The notes below the pieces were generated by a model. That model searched no databases. It saw nothing but the letters and a program-made list of their open reading frames with translations, and was not told the origin of the DNA. The translations under genes were made by a program, and so were the position numbers. From contig NZ_CADIJX010000003.1 of assembly GCF_902859625.1 (NCBI RefSeq), positions 496,001-560,000 on the forward strand: DNA of 64,000 nt. The letters are read 5' to 3'. This document shows, in pieces, positions 9,997-17,547 of this stretch; position 1 is the first letter of the stretch; every line of letters begins with the position of its first letter. This stretch comes from Achromobacter pestifer. Its GTDB lineage: Bacteria; Pseudomonadota; Gammaproteobacteria; Burkholderiales; Burkholderiaceae_B.

Positions 9997-11454
9997 TTAT
10001 TGGATGGCGCCGCCGGGCGCGACGTCGGCTTGCACTTGCGTGCCACCGCCCAGCGCGGCGTACAGACCGACCCGGCTAGACAGCAGGGCGCGGCGCGTTT
10101 GCACCAACGTTTGCTGCGCGGCCAACAGGTCGCGCTGGGCATCCAGCACCTCCAGGTAGGGCGAGGCGCCGTGGTCGTAGCGCAGTTGCGCCAGGCGGGC
10201 GCGCTCGCTTTGCGCGGCGACGGTGGCGCGCAGCACCTCCACTTGTTCAGCCAGGCAATGCCGCGCCGATAGCGCGTCGGATACGTCGCGGAAAGCGGTC
10301 TGGATGGTCTTCTCGTAGCCCGCCACGGCTTGGTCGCGTCGTGCCTCGGCCAGGTCCAGCGCGGACTGACGGCGGCCAGCGTCGAAGATCGGCAGGTTGA
10401 TGCTGGGCGCGAAGTTCCAGGCGCGACTGCCGCCCGAGAACAGGCCATCGAGTTCAGCGCTGGCCGTGCCGAAGGCGCCTGTCAGCGTGATGCTGGGCAG
10501 GAACGCCGCGCGGGCCGCGCCGATGTTGGCGTTGGCGGCTTGCAACTGGTGTTCCGCCGCCACGATATCGGGGCGGTTGACCAGCAGATCCGATGGAAGT
10601 CCGGCCGGCAGCTCGTGCATCACGGCCGCGTCTTCCAGCCGCACGGATTGCGTTGGCAGGTCAAGGGGAGCACCCACCAGCAGCGCCAGCGCATGCGCCT
10701 GTTCGGCGCGAATGCGTTCAAGGTCGGCGCCCAGTGCCCGCGCTTGCTGCCACAAGGTTTCGACTTGGGTCAGGTCCAGCTTGGATATCGCACCCACTTC
10801 AAACCGGCGGCGAAAAATGCGCAGGGATTCGGCGCGGGACGCGATGGTCTCCTGGGTCAGCGCCAGTCGTTCATCCAATTCACGCAGCGTCAGATAGCTG
10901 TCGGCCACTTGTGTGATCAGGCTGAGCGTGGCGGCTTGGGCCGCGGCGTCGGTGGCCAGGTAATTTTGCAGGGCAGCGTCCTTCAGGCTGCGCACACGGC
11001 CCCAGAAGTCCAGTTCCCAGCTGGCAAGGCCCACGCCCACTTGATACTGGCTGCTTGTCTGGGGCTGACCCGTCAGGTTCAGGTCCCCGGGCACGCGGCC
11101 GCGGGTGCCGTCGGCCTGCACGCCCAGGGTGGGGAATTGGTCGGCACGCTGGATGCCGTACAGGGCGCGTGCTTCCTGCACGCGCAGCAAGGCGGTGCGC
11201 AGGTCGCGGTTGTTGACCAGCGCGGTATCGATCAGTTGGTGCAGCGTGGGGTCTGAAAAGTAGGTGCGCCAACTGATGCCGGATGCCGCCAGACTGGCCG
11301 GGCGGGCATTCGGTGCGTCATAGGTCGCGGGTACGGGCAGGGCAGGCCGGCTGTAGGGCGGCGCCATGGACACGCAACCCGTCACCAGCAACAGGGTCAG
11401 AACGGCGGGGGCGATGCGCAGAGCGGTCTTGGCCGGAAGCGGAACGCGAGTCAT
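9997..11454 (-). CDS. NodT-family outer-membrane efflux lipoprotein (TolC-like)
   Basis: A 485-residue outer-membrane factor. The N-terminus has a lipoprotein signal ending LLLVTGC, with Cys25 as the lipidation site, followed by two OEP repeats with long helices (for example [20 protein letters not shown] and [19 protein letters not shown]). This is the trimeric channel of an OprM/CusC-type tripartite pump. The start ATG 11454 has GGAGA at good spacing; the frame is open further upstream but lacks a signal peptide there. It is the first gene of the minus-strand run and lies 16 bp before hlyD. Confidence 0.93.
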   Translation of the reverse strand: MTRVPLPAKTALRIAPAVLTLLLVTGCVSMAPPYSRPALPVPATYDAPNARPASLAASGISWRTYFSDPTLHQLIDTALVNNRDLRTALLRVQEARALYGIQRADQFPTLGVQADGTRGRVPGDLNLTGQPQTSSQYQVGVGLASWELDFWGRVRSLKDAALQNYLATDAAAQAATLSLITQVADSYLTLRELDERLALTQETIASRAESLRIFRRRFEVGAISKLDLTQVETLWQQARALGADLERIRAEQAHALALLVGAPLDLPTQSVRLEDAAVMHELPAGLPSDLLVNRPDIVAAEHQLQAANANIGAARAAFLPSITLTGAFGTASAELDGLFSGGSRAWNFAPSINLPIFDAGRRQSALDLAEARRDQAVAGYEKTIQTAFRDVSDALSARHCLAEQVEVLRATVAAQSERARLAQLRYDHGASPYLEVLDAQRDLLAAQQTLVQTRRALLSSRVGLYAALGGGTQVQADVAPGGAIQ

Positions 11455-11548
11455 GCAAGGGTCTCCAGCATGGGGGACCGGGTGCATCCGCGGCTGGCGG
11501 GCTTGTGGCCCGGCGCCGGGATGAACCCGATACCAGGGGCATGCATTC

Positions 11549-11554
11549 ATTGTG
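11549..11554 (-). promoter_or_regulatory. candidate -10 element of the efflux/PHB operon
   Basis: CACAAT on the minus strand matches 4 of 6 positions of the sigma-70 -10 box. If transcription starts about 7 bases downstream (near 11542), the FNR-type box centred at 11583.5 sits at about -41.5, the classic class II activator position. The implied leader is about 88 nt. This is inferred from sequence alone. Confidence 0.45.
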
Positions 11555-11576
11555 CCCATGGTGCTCGGCGTTTTCC

Positions 11577-11590
11577 TTGATCCGGGTCAA
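11577..11590. promoter_or_regulatory. FNR/Anr-type box
   Basis: TTGAT-CCGG-GTCAA matches the FNR/Anr consensus TTGAT-N4-ATCAA at nine of ten defined positions. It lies in the divergent region between the efflux/PHB operon and the TetR gene, on a plausible class II spacing from a -10 element for the leftward operon. FNR-family activators respond to low oxygen, which fits PHB synthesis as an electron sink. Confidence 0.6.
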
Positions 11591-11597
11591 GCTAGCG

Positions 11598-11611
11598 ACT
11601 GACTAGTCGGT
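11598..11611. promoter_or_regulatory. TetR-type operator palindrome
   Basis: ACTGACTAGTCGGT is a 14-bp near-perfect dyad with an 8-bp perfect core GACTAGTC; only one base pair breaks the symmetry. It lies 34 bp upstream of the TetR start and 8 bp from the FNR-type box, where a self-regulating TetR repressor would be expected to bind. Confidence 0.6.
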
Positions 11612-11644
11612 TTGTAATGGCGGAAACTTGCAAGAGGAGCCGCA

Positions 11645-12283
11645 ATGGGTGCGCAACGCCATCGTCTACCTCCTGCCGTGCGCGTCGGGCAGATTCTGGA
11701 CGCGGCGTTGCAGGTGTTCTCACACGCTGGCTATGCTGGCGCCAGGATGGACGACATCGCCTTGCGGGCGGGGCTGTCCAAGGGTGGGCTCTATGCGCAT
11801 TTCCCCAGCAAGGAGGCCGTGTTTGAAGCGCTGCTGGCGCGGCATCTGAACCCGGCGCCGCTGGATGTCGATGCCGTGGTGGACGGTGCGGCCTCGCCGC
11901 GTGATCTGGCCGAACGTCTTGTGGACCACCTGTATGCCAGCCTGGCAGACCCGGCGATGATCTGCATGATGCGGCTGCTGCTGGCCGAAAGCGGGCGCGT
12001 GCCGCATCTGGCGGCCCGCTGGCGGCGGGACACCGCTGAAGCGCATCAGGCGGACATGGGTCGGGCGCTTGAGCGCGCCCGGACTCGCGGGCTGTGTGGC
12101 GATTGCCTGGCGCTGGAGCACCCTTGGCTGCTGCTGGCTCCCATCATCCACACGATCGTCATGGCGGCACTGCTGGGCCCACGGGAACAGATGAACCTGC
12201 CGGCACGACAGCGGGCGCACGTGGCGTTGATCGGCCGATTGTTGGAGCCGAATGCGTCGGCATGCATCGATCAAGTTTCTTGA
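11645..12283 (+). CDS. TetR/AcrR family regulator of the adjacent efflux operon
   Basis: A 212-residue protein with an N-terminal TetR helix-turn-helix (about 13-60; ILDAALQVFSHAGYAGARMDDIALRAGLSKGGLY interrupted here as a family match) followed by an all-helical ligand domain of the TetR_C family. The ATG has GAGGAG six bases upstream. It is divergent from the tripartite efflux genes, with a palindrome at 11598-11611, so it most likely represses itself and modulates that operon in response to a small ligand. Its 3' end may overlap an upstream start option of the EAL gene. Confidence 0.9.
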   Translation: MGAQRHRLPPAVRVGQILDAALQVFSHAGYAGARMDDIALRAGLSKGGLYAHFPSKEAVFEALLARHLNPAPLDVDAVVDGAASPRDLAERLVDHLYASLADPAMICMMRLLLAESGRVPHLAARWRRDTAEAHQADMGRALERARTRGLCGDCLALEHPWLLLAPIIHTIVMAALLGPREQMNLPARQRAHVALIGRLLEPNASACIDQVS

Positions 12284-12371
12284 CGCTGCGGCTTGCTTGG
12301 TGTCCTATCCCTTTCTGGGCCTATTGCACATTGACGGAATTTCCAACGGGGCAGCTTTGTCGACATCAGGA

Positions 12372-13940
12372 ATGACGGTTCGTGTGCCATCTTGGCGCTA
12401 TTTGCCGGTGGCATTTGCCTTGGTGTTTCCCGTTCTGCTCTGCGTGGGCTGGACCTGGTTGCATGCCAAGAGCGAACAGCGTGGCGCGGCTGAGGCCGCC
12501 GCGAAGATTGTCCGCATCCAGGTCGAGAACGTGCTCACCCAGGCCTGGTCCCTGTTGGACCGGGTGGCGGAACTCACGCCCAAGCCCTGTGCCGAGGTGC
12601 TGCCGGTGTTGCAACGCTGGGGAGCGCTCAATCCATACTTCCGCTCACTGATCCTGGCCAATGACGATCACATCTATTGTTCGTCGGTGCTGGGCGAGGT
12701 GGATTTCAATGTCGGCGAGTTCCGTAGATGGTCCATCGATGTCTCGCCTGATCGTTGGTTGTTTTCGGTGGCAGGCACGCCGCTGGCGCCAGATCGCCCG
12801 GCGATCCTGCTGGGCAGGCCGGGTGTGCCGGGGTATAGCGGCGCGGTGGCGGTGGACGGCCGCTACATCCTGGATCTGTTGAATGCCGTGGCCACGCTCG
12901 GCGATTACCGGCTGGAGCTGACGGTGGGCGACGGGGCGCCCATCCGCAGTGATTCCTGGAATGCGTCAAATGGGCTCTCAGAGCTCGTGTACCGGGGAAT
13001 CACTCGCAATAACGGTCTCGTCGCGCTGTCCATCAACGTGCTGGCGCCGTCGGAGAGCCTGGTGGCCGCCTGGCAAAAACTGATGCTGGCATACCTGCCT
13101 GCGGCGTTGCTGATTGGCGCTGGGTTGGCGTTTGCCGCCTATCGCTTGCAGGTGAACCGGCTGTCGTTCAAGGAGCAGTTGCGCCGCGCCATGCGCGCCA
13201 ACGAATTCCAGGTGTACTACCAGCCGGTCTATGGCCAGCATACCGGCCAATGCGAGGGCGTCGAAGCATTGATGCGCTGGAACCGGCCCGGCGTGGGTCT
13301 CGTGCGGCCAGACATCTTCATCGCGGCGGCCGAGGCCGAGGGCATGATCATCCCGCTGACGCAGCATCTGCTGCGGCTGATCGAACGCGACGTGCAAACT
13401 TGGAATGTGCCGCCCGGCTTCCACATCGGGGTGAACATCGCGCCTGAACATCTATCCAGCACTGAGCTGTTGCCCGACATCCAGGCCTTCAAAGCGAAGA
13501 TCGCGGAGCGAAGTCCGTTGATCGTGCTTGAGATCACCGAGCGCAGCCTGATTTCGGACAATGGGCAGGCGCGTCGCAATATCGATGCGTTGCGAGCAGA
13601 GGGCGTGCGGGTGGCGATAGACGATTTCGGCACCGGCCATTGCTCGCTGTCGTACTTGCAGAAGTTTCCCGTGGATTACCTGAAGGTCGACAAGGGTTTC
13701 GTGCACGCCATCCAGCCCACGGGGGAAGAGGCGCCGGTGCTGGATGTGATCATCACGCTGGCACACCGGCTGAATCTGGCGGTAGTGGCGGAAGGCGTGG
13801 AAACGCAGGCGCAGTTCGACTATCTGACCTCGCGCGGAGTGACGTTCATTCAGGGCTATCTGTTCGCGCGGCCGATGTCGTCCGCGGAATTCGTTCCCTG
13901 GCATGCCGAGCACTCACGCCCGGGCGCGAATGCTGCCTGA
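12372..13940 (+). CDS. CSS-motif EAL-domain c-di-GMP phosphodiesterase
   Basis: About 522 residues from the chosen ATG: membrane helix (about 8-28), periplasmic CSS-motif sensor (about 30-235) with the diagnostic Cys-Ser-Ser near residue 103 (HIYCSSVLG), second helix (about 240-262), then a cytoplasmic EAL domain. Catalytic residues look intact: EALMRW, NIAPEHL, LEITE, DDFGTGHCSLSYL, KVDKGF, AEGVET and QGYLFARPM. It should hydrolyse c-di-GMP. In E. coli CSS-EAL proteins the periplasmic cysteines sense disulfide status; whether that holds here is unknown. The frame is open back to an ATG at 12252 overlapping tetR, with GGAG upstream, so the start is uncertain. Confidence 0.88.
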   Translation: MTVRVPSWRYLPVAFALVFPVLLCVGWTWLHAKSEQRGAAEAAAKIVRIQVENVLTQAWSLLDRVAELTPKPCAEVLPVLQRWGALNPYFRSLILANDDHIYCSSVLGEVDFNVGEFRRWSIDVSPDRWLFSVAGTPLAPDRPAILLGRPGVPGYSGAVAVDGRYILDLLNAVATLGDYRLELTVGDGAPIRSDSWNASNGLSELVYRGITRNNGLVALSINVLAPSESLVAAWQKLMLAYLPAALLIGAGLAFAAYRLQVNRLSFKEQLRRAMRANEFQVYYQPVYGQHTGQCEGVEALMRWNRPGVGLVRPDIFIAAAEAEGMIIPLTQHLLRLIERDVQTWNVPPGFHIGVNIAPEHLSSTELLPDIQAFKAKIAERSPLIVLEITERSLISDNGQARRNIDALRAEGVRVAIDDFGTGHCSLSYLQKFPVDYLKVDKGFVHAIQPTGEEAPVLDVIITLAHRLNLAVVAEGVETQAQFDYLTSRGVTFIQGYLFARPMSSAEFVPWHAEHSRPGANAA

Positions 13941-13943
13941 CGT

Positions 13944-15155
13944 TCAGGACGGTTTGGTCTGCGTCGATGCCTTGGCGAAGAACAGATCCGTGATCGCCTG
14001 GCTGTCCATGGGTTCGCCGTTGATCGCGCGCGCCAACAGTTCCGCGCCCAGCAATTGCACCGAGAACACCATGTCCGGCTGCACGCGCCGGATCTTCTCC
14101 AGATGCTTGCTGGTGTTGACCAGCGCCACCGTCTTGGCGCCATTGTCGCCAGTGGCTTCCTTGGCGGCCAGCACGATGAACGCATTCTCGGCATCGTCGG
14201 CGCGCAAGGCCAGCACATAACGGGCGTGCGACACACCGGCGGCGCGCAATACCTCGACGCTGGAGGGATCGCCTTCGATCAAGTCCGTCGCGGCAGGATA
14301 TTCCTGTGGCGTCCCGGTGGGCACGATGACCGTCACTTCGTCGCCACGGCGGCGCAAGCCATCGTAGACGCTCAGCGCCAGCGGGGTCGCGCCTGCAATG
14401 ATGATGTGATTTTTACGCATTGCGGTGGAGAACCTGCCTTTGACCAGACGCTTCAGATTGCCGCCGATCACCGGGCCGGCGATCGCGCTGATGGAAGTGG
14501 CGAATACAGTGATGCCAAGAATGATAATCGACGCGGTAAACAGTCGGGCGGTGGTGCTGTGCGGCGTGATGTCGCCATAGCCCACCGTGGACATGGACAC
14601 GATCGAAAAGTAGAGCGCGGTGCCGGCGTCAAGAATCGGCGGATTGAATTCGCTGCCTAGATACAGGGTGCCGAAGACGGCGTAGATCAGCAGCGACAGC
14701 ACGCTGACCACCGCGAACAGCGAGCCCGCGGTGACGCTTGCGCGATCAAAGCGCCGCCAATAGGCGATCAGCGCGATCACCAGCACTAGTGTGTAGATAC
14801 CCAGCCCTGCGCGCCCGCCGTCTCCCAGGATGGCAAAGGTGCCGATGCCGATCAGCAAGACCAGCGAGAACGCCCACGCGATGCGCGCCTTGAGGATCAG
14901 GCCCAGCGCAATGACTTGCAGGCCCACCCCCAGCACCAGGCGCGGAATCTCCAGCAGTCCCACCACGCGCATCACTTCGTGCCAGTTGTCCAGCGCCAGC
15001 CAGAATGAATATTCGCGGGCGCGCACCTCACGCAGCACCGGATGCATGAAGGCATAGCCGTCCAGCGCCACCAGAATGGCCAGGCACCAGTTGGGTGGAA
15101 AAAACGCCAGGACTCTTCTGAAACGATGTCGTAGAGAGGGGGGGCTGATGGGCAT
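13944..15155 (-). CDS. kch: two-domain K+ channel with RCK/TrkA-N regulatory domain
   Basis: A 403-residue inner-membrane protein. Hydrophobic segments fill residues 20-165, then a pore loop with selectivity filter TVGYGD at 190-195 and the inner helix. A cytoplasmic TrkA-N/RCK domain starts about residue 248 (HIIIAGATPLALSVYDGL), although its GxGxxG nucleotide loop is altered to GATPLA. Kch/MthK-type channels conduct K+ gated by RCK ligands. The ATG at 15155 has AAGGAC upstream. It is convergent with the EAL gene, only 3 bp between stops. Confidence 0.88.
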   Translation of the reverse strand: MPISPPSLRHRFRRVLAFFPPNWCLAILVALDGYAFMHPVLREVRAREYSFWLALDNWHEVMRVVGLLEIPRLVLGVGLQVIALGLILKARIAWAFSLVLLIGIGTFAILGDGGRAGLGIYTLVLVIALIAYWRRFDRASVTAGSLFAVVSVLSLLIYAVFGTLYLGSEFNPPILDAGTALYFSIVSMSTVGYGDITPHSTTARLFTASIIILGITVFATSISAIAGPVIGGNLKRLVKGRFSTAMRKNHIIIAGATPLALSVYDGLRRRGDEVTVIVPTGTPQEYPAATDLIEGDPSSVEVLRAAGVSHARYVLALRADDAENAFIVLAAKEATGDNGAKTVALVNTSKHLEKIRRVQPDMVFSVQLLGAELLARAINGEPMDSQAITDLFFAKASTQTKPS

Positions 15156-15369
15156 GGGGGCGTGTCCTTTGCCGCCATTTTAGGACAGCGGCCGCAACGC
15201 GCTGCTATACCTATTATGTATAGAAGGCTATCAACAAAGAATTACTGGATTCAGGCCCGAAGTCCTAAACTTCTTCCATCACGCGGCTATCCAAGAGGAA
15301 AACCGCTGATACGGGCGATAAGCGCGCCAGCAGTCCAGGCGAGTTCATACCCCGGGCGTTGATCACGTT

Positions 15370-15555
15370 GCAGCTTGTGGGGGGACTAGAGACCCCGCTC
15401 GGGCTCACGGTCGTGACCGTGCGTGAGTAGTATGAGGCACGAATGTTGGAATCGCGTGATCCAGGTAGAAGGCATCAGTGCCGGCTGATGACTCCGGGTT
15501 CACGTGTTGTTTTAGCGCGGCGTCTTACCTCTCGAGGGCAGCGCCGCGTTTTTTT
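15370..15555 (+). ncRNA. candidate small RNA ending at a plus-strand terminator
   Basis: A Rho-independent terminator at 15516-15555 faces right, yet the nearest upstream plus-strand gene (EAL, ends 13940) is separated by a whole opposite-strand gene. The preceding about 150 bases contain pairing segments GGGG..CCCC (near 15380-15396) and the dyad at 15406-15421. I cannot identify a family and the 5' end is a guess; no clear promoter is seen. Confidence 0.3.
15516..15555 (+). terminator. Rho-independent terminator
   Basis: CGCGGCG (15516-15522) pairs with CGCCGCG (15542-15548), flanked by an extra A-T pair, and is followed by seven T (15549-15555). The 19-nt loop contains a small inner helix CCTC/GAGG. 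It reads on the plus strand with no annotated gene directly before it. Confidence 0.65.
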
Positions 15556-15611
15556 CGCCTGCCGCTTTGCACGGCAGGCCGATTCGTCCGGCCTTCAGCC
15601 GGACCCACCCA

Positions 15612-16424
15612 TCAATTTGACGCGCTTGCGTCCATCGTCTCGCGGCGCCAATCTTCCTGCGCGTCCACGCGGTTGTCATCCCCAGAATCCCGATAGTCCA
15701 GATCCAGCGTAATGTCGGCGGCGAACATATAGCCCCAGCCATGTACCGCGCGGATCGGCAATGTCATCTGATTGGTGGTCGCCTTGCGCCGTAGGCGGCT
15801 GATCATGACATCCACGAATCGGCGGCGCGTAATGCCGCTGTCTGCCTCGTCGGCGCCGTCGGCGTAGAAGGCGTCGCGGCTGACCTTGCGATCAGGCGCG
15901 GTCACCAGGCGGGACAGGAAGTCACGTTCGCCGGTGGTCAAGCCCAGCGTGCGGCCCGAGGGGCTGACCAGGGTCCAGCCTTTATTCGCCAGTCTCCACG
16001 TTTCCTGCACGGGCTCTTCGGCTTGCGCGTCGGGCATCGTATCCATGCCGTCCAGTCCCACCGCGCGTCGCACCAGCGCTTGCAGTACCGCGGCGAGCTC
16101 CAGCCCGCTGACGTCGGCAGGCAGGCAAGCGTCCGCGCCGCAAAGCAGCGTGCGGATGCGGCTTTCCGTATCCGTGAACGTGGCAATTGCCACAATGCCC
16201 AAGCCCCGGTCCACGGCGCGCAACCGGACGGCGGCGTTATGGATGTCGGGAAGCGGGGCCTCCAACACCACAAGCGGACTGGACCGGCGCGAATAGCGGT
16301 CATAGACGTCCACCAGGTCGTAGCAGCGGCGTACGCTGAAACCCAGGTGGGACAAGGCATCCACAAGCCTGGCGTGCCTGGCATCGTCCTGTCCGAGGAA
16401 AATGACATCCAGCGTGTTGTTCAT
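15612..16424 (-). CDS. OmpR-like orphan response regulator with degenerate receiver
   Basis: A 270-residue protein with a receiver-like N-terminal domain (1-125) and a C-terminal winged helix (about 150-240; LTTGERDFLSRLVTAPDRKVSR, then RRFVDVMISRLRRK and the wing IRAVHGWGYMF). The acidic pair D13-D14 is kept. At the phospho-acceptor position (VVLEAPLPD) the Asp is Glu55, and the conserved Lys is missing (GADACLPAD where GADDYLTKP is usual). It is therefore probably phosphorylation-independent, perhaps locked active-like. No histidine kinase is adjacent. ATG 16424 has GGAAG at good spacing; a TTG four codons upstream is less likely. Confidence 0.85.
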   Translation of the reverse strand: MNNTLDVIFLGQDDARHARLVDALSHLGFSVRRCYDLVDVYDRYSRRSSPLVVLEAPLPDIHNAAVRLRAVDRGLGIVAIATFTDTESRIRTLLCGADACLPADVSGLELAAVLQALVRRAVGLDGMDTMPDAQAEEPVQETWRLANKGWTLVSPSGRTLGLTTGERDFLSRLVTAPDRKVSRDAFYADGADEADSGITRRRFVDVMISRLRRKATTNQMTLPIRAVHGWGYMFAADITLDLDYRDSGDDNRVDAQEDWRRETMDASASN

Positions 16425-16529
16425 TGATGCTTCCAATGAGGTGGCGCGGCATGGGGGCGGCGCTTGAAGAGGAAGCGCCTCGGCGCCGGCAGTGGTGGCA
16501 TACCCCCCCTTCTAAGCTGCGCGCCATGA

Positions 16530-16729
16530 CGAGGCCGCCTGGCGGTGTTGTTTGAATGTGGGCGAGAGGCCAGGGCTACTGCCCAGGTTCTATGTGGTAG
16601 CGGCCAGTCGGTGGCCGGGCCCGGGATCTTGCCTGCGCGTGGCCGTAGCGCTTGTCTGCTGGCCGCCGATGACCCGATCCTGCATGGAAGTCACGCCCGT
16701 GTTTCATTTAAACACGGGCGTGTTTTTTT
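16530..16729 (+). ncRNA. candidate small RNA with strong terminator
   Basis: The gap to the right of the response regulator ends in a near-ideal plus-strand terminator, but no plus-strand gene precedes it. The roughly 160 bases before the terminator can fold: GCGGCCAG (about 16607) can pair with CTGGCCGC (about 16660), with a small GGGC/GCCC hairpin upstream. Two short open frames run through the terminator and are unlikely to be proteins. The 5' end is unknown and I recognise no RNA family (not 6S, SRP or tmRNA by visible motifs). Confidence 0.4.
16692..16729 (+). terminator. strong Rho-independent terminator
   Basis: CACGCCCGTGTTT (16692-16704) and AAACACGGGCGTG (16710-16722) form a perfect 13-bp stem with loop CATTT, followed by seven T (16723-16729). 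The minus strand lacks a T-run after the stem, so the direction is plus. Confidence 0.85.
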
Positions 16730-17151
16730 GTGAAGATACGTATCTCTAGTTTCTGATGGTAACTTCGCGGCGGGGTGATGTCCTATGGAAGCGATTGAAA
16801 CGGTGTTTGTTTTTGCATTTGAGACCGTAAATTATTAAGTATTGCCGATACATTATTTTCTATTTTTAATGCAGGAATGCCCATAAACTCGGTCTGGTTT
16901 TTTCGACGCTCCTGCTCGCTGCATGCCCGCTTCCTCGTCGCTGTGAACCTCTCTGGGGTGAGCGGTAAGTCAATGACAAGAATGAGGTTTTTTTGAATCA
17001 GGCCAGAGCGGCACCGCCCGGCGCGGCCAAGGGAATCAGCGAGCAAGCAGACGAAAGTTGCGATTTACGGATTAGCCCGGCAATTGGGGTGTAATCCGTT
17101 TATTTGGCAGCTGTATTGAGATGTTTTAATCAAATAAATAAATTCATATTA
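16730..17151. other. AT-rich intergenic island before the XRE regulator
   Basis: Base composition drops sharply compared with the flanks, with many A/T runs. A perfect 12-bp palindrome AGATACGTATCT lies at 16734-16745. A minus-strand frame could encode a 33-residue peptide (16783-16884, starting MGIPALKIENN) in AT-rich codons with a weak GAG ahead; I do not call it a gene. The right end supplies the promoter region of the XRE gene. The composition suggests a foreign remnant or a silenced regulatory region. Confidence 0.5.
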
Positions 17152-17547
17152 ATGTCTCAGGTTGATCGATTGGACACGTTTAGCCATCGTCTGCGCAACG
17201 CAAGAATGCTTCAGGGATGGACTCAAAAGGACTTGGCGGTCGCAAGCAACCTGTCGCAAAGCGCCATCGGCAACTACGAAAGTGGGCAACGCCTGCAACC
17301 CTCCAGCGATGCCCTCATCAAATTGACCCGCGCGTTGCGGGTCAGTCCGATGTGGCTCAGCACGGGAGAGGGGCCAATGCTGAATTCGGGCTACGCAGAG
17401 CCGCCCGTCAATGGCGGCGGTATCGCGCAGCCGCCCGCATGGCCCTTTGAATCGGTGTCGTACGCGACTTATTCGCGCCTGAGCTCACAGGAAAAGCGGC
17501 AGATCGAACTGGTGCTTGCCGCCTATATCAAGGCGCGCGGCGAATAG
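17152..17547 (+). CDS. XRE/Cro-CI family regulator
   Basis: A 131-residue protein with an N-terminal helix-turn-helix (about 8-65; FSHRLRNARMLQGWTQKDLA, then LSQSAIGNYESGQRLQPS) and a short C-terminal tail without the S24 peptidase domain of full phage repressors. This resembles stand-alone phage-like or host XRE regulators. The ATG has no Shine-Dalgarno and sits in AT-rich DNA; a TTG at 17104 would add 16 residues. It overlaps the acyltransferase tail-to-tail by 20 bp. Its target could be its own AT-rich upstream region. Confidence 0.85.
   Translation: MSQVDRLDTFSHRLRNARMLQGWTQKDLAVASNLSQSAIGNYESGQRLQPSSDALIKLTRALRVSPMWLSTGEGPMLNSGYAEPPVNGGGIAQPPAWPFESVSYATYSRLSSQEKRQIELVLAAYIKARGE

Larger units (their letters stand above)
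15156..15611. other. gene-free structured region between kch and the orphan response regulator
   Basis: No convincing coding frame. The part near kch is AT-rich and holds a dyad CTATAC-N7-GTATAG (15205-15223), a possible operator or promoter element for kch. Further on are a GC-rich dyad CACGGTC-GT-GACCGTG (15406-15421), a plus-strand terminator (15516-15555) and two more perfect hairpins: GCCTGCCG/CGGCAGGC (15557-15579) and GTCCGGC/GCCGGAC (15586-15604). The last two lie just past the stop of the minus-strand regulator and may help end its transcript. Confidence 0.6.

Noticed and set aside
15162-15712. Short plus-strand frames in the kch-regulator gap
   Set aside because: They cross the terminator and hairpins and have no coding character.
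16530-16729. Identification of the candidate RNA as 6S, SRP or tmRNA
   Set aside because: None of the diagnostic conserved segments of those RNAs is visible.
16545-16749. Two short plus-strand frames (62 and 65 codons) before the XRE gene
   Set aside because: Both run through the strong terminator at 16692-16729, lack ribosome-binding sites and look like no protein family.
16783-16884. A 33-residue AT-rich minus-strand frame
   Set aside because: Only a weak ribosome-binding site and no similarity; kept as a note under the AT-rich island instead of a gene call.
17152-17547. A prophage around the XRE regulator
   Set aside because: No integrase, structural or lysis genes and no attachment repeats are present; neighbours are chromosomal.
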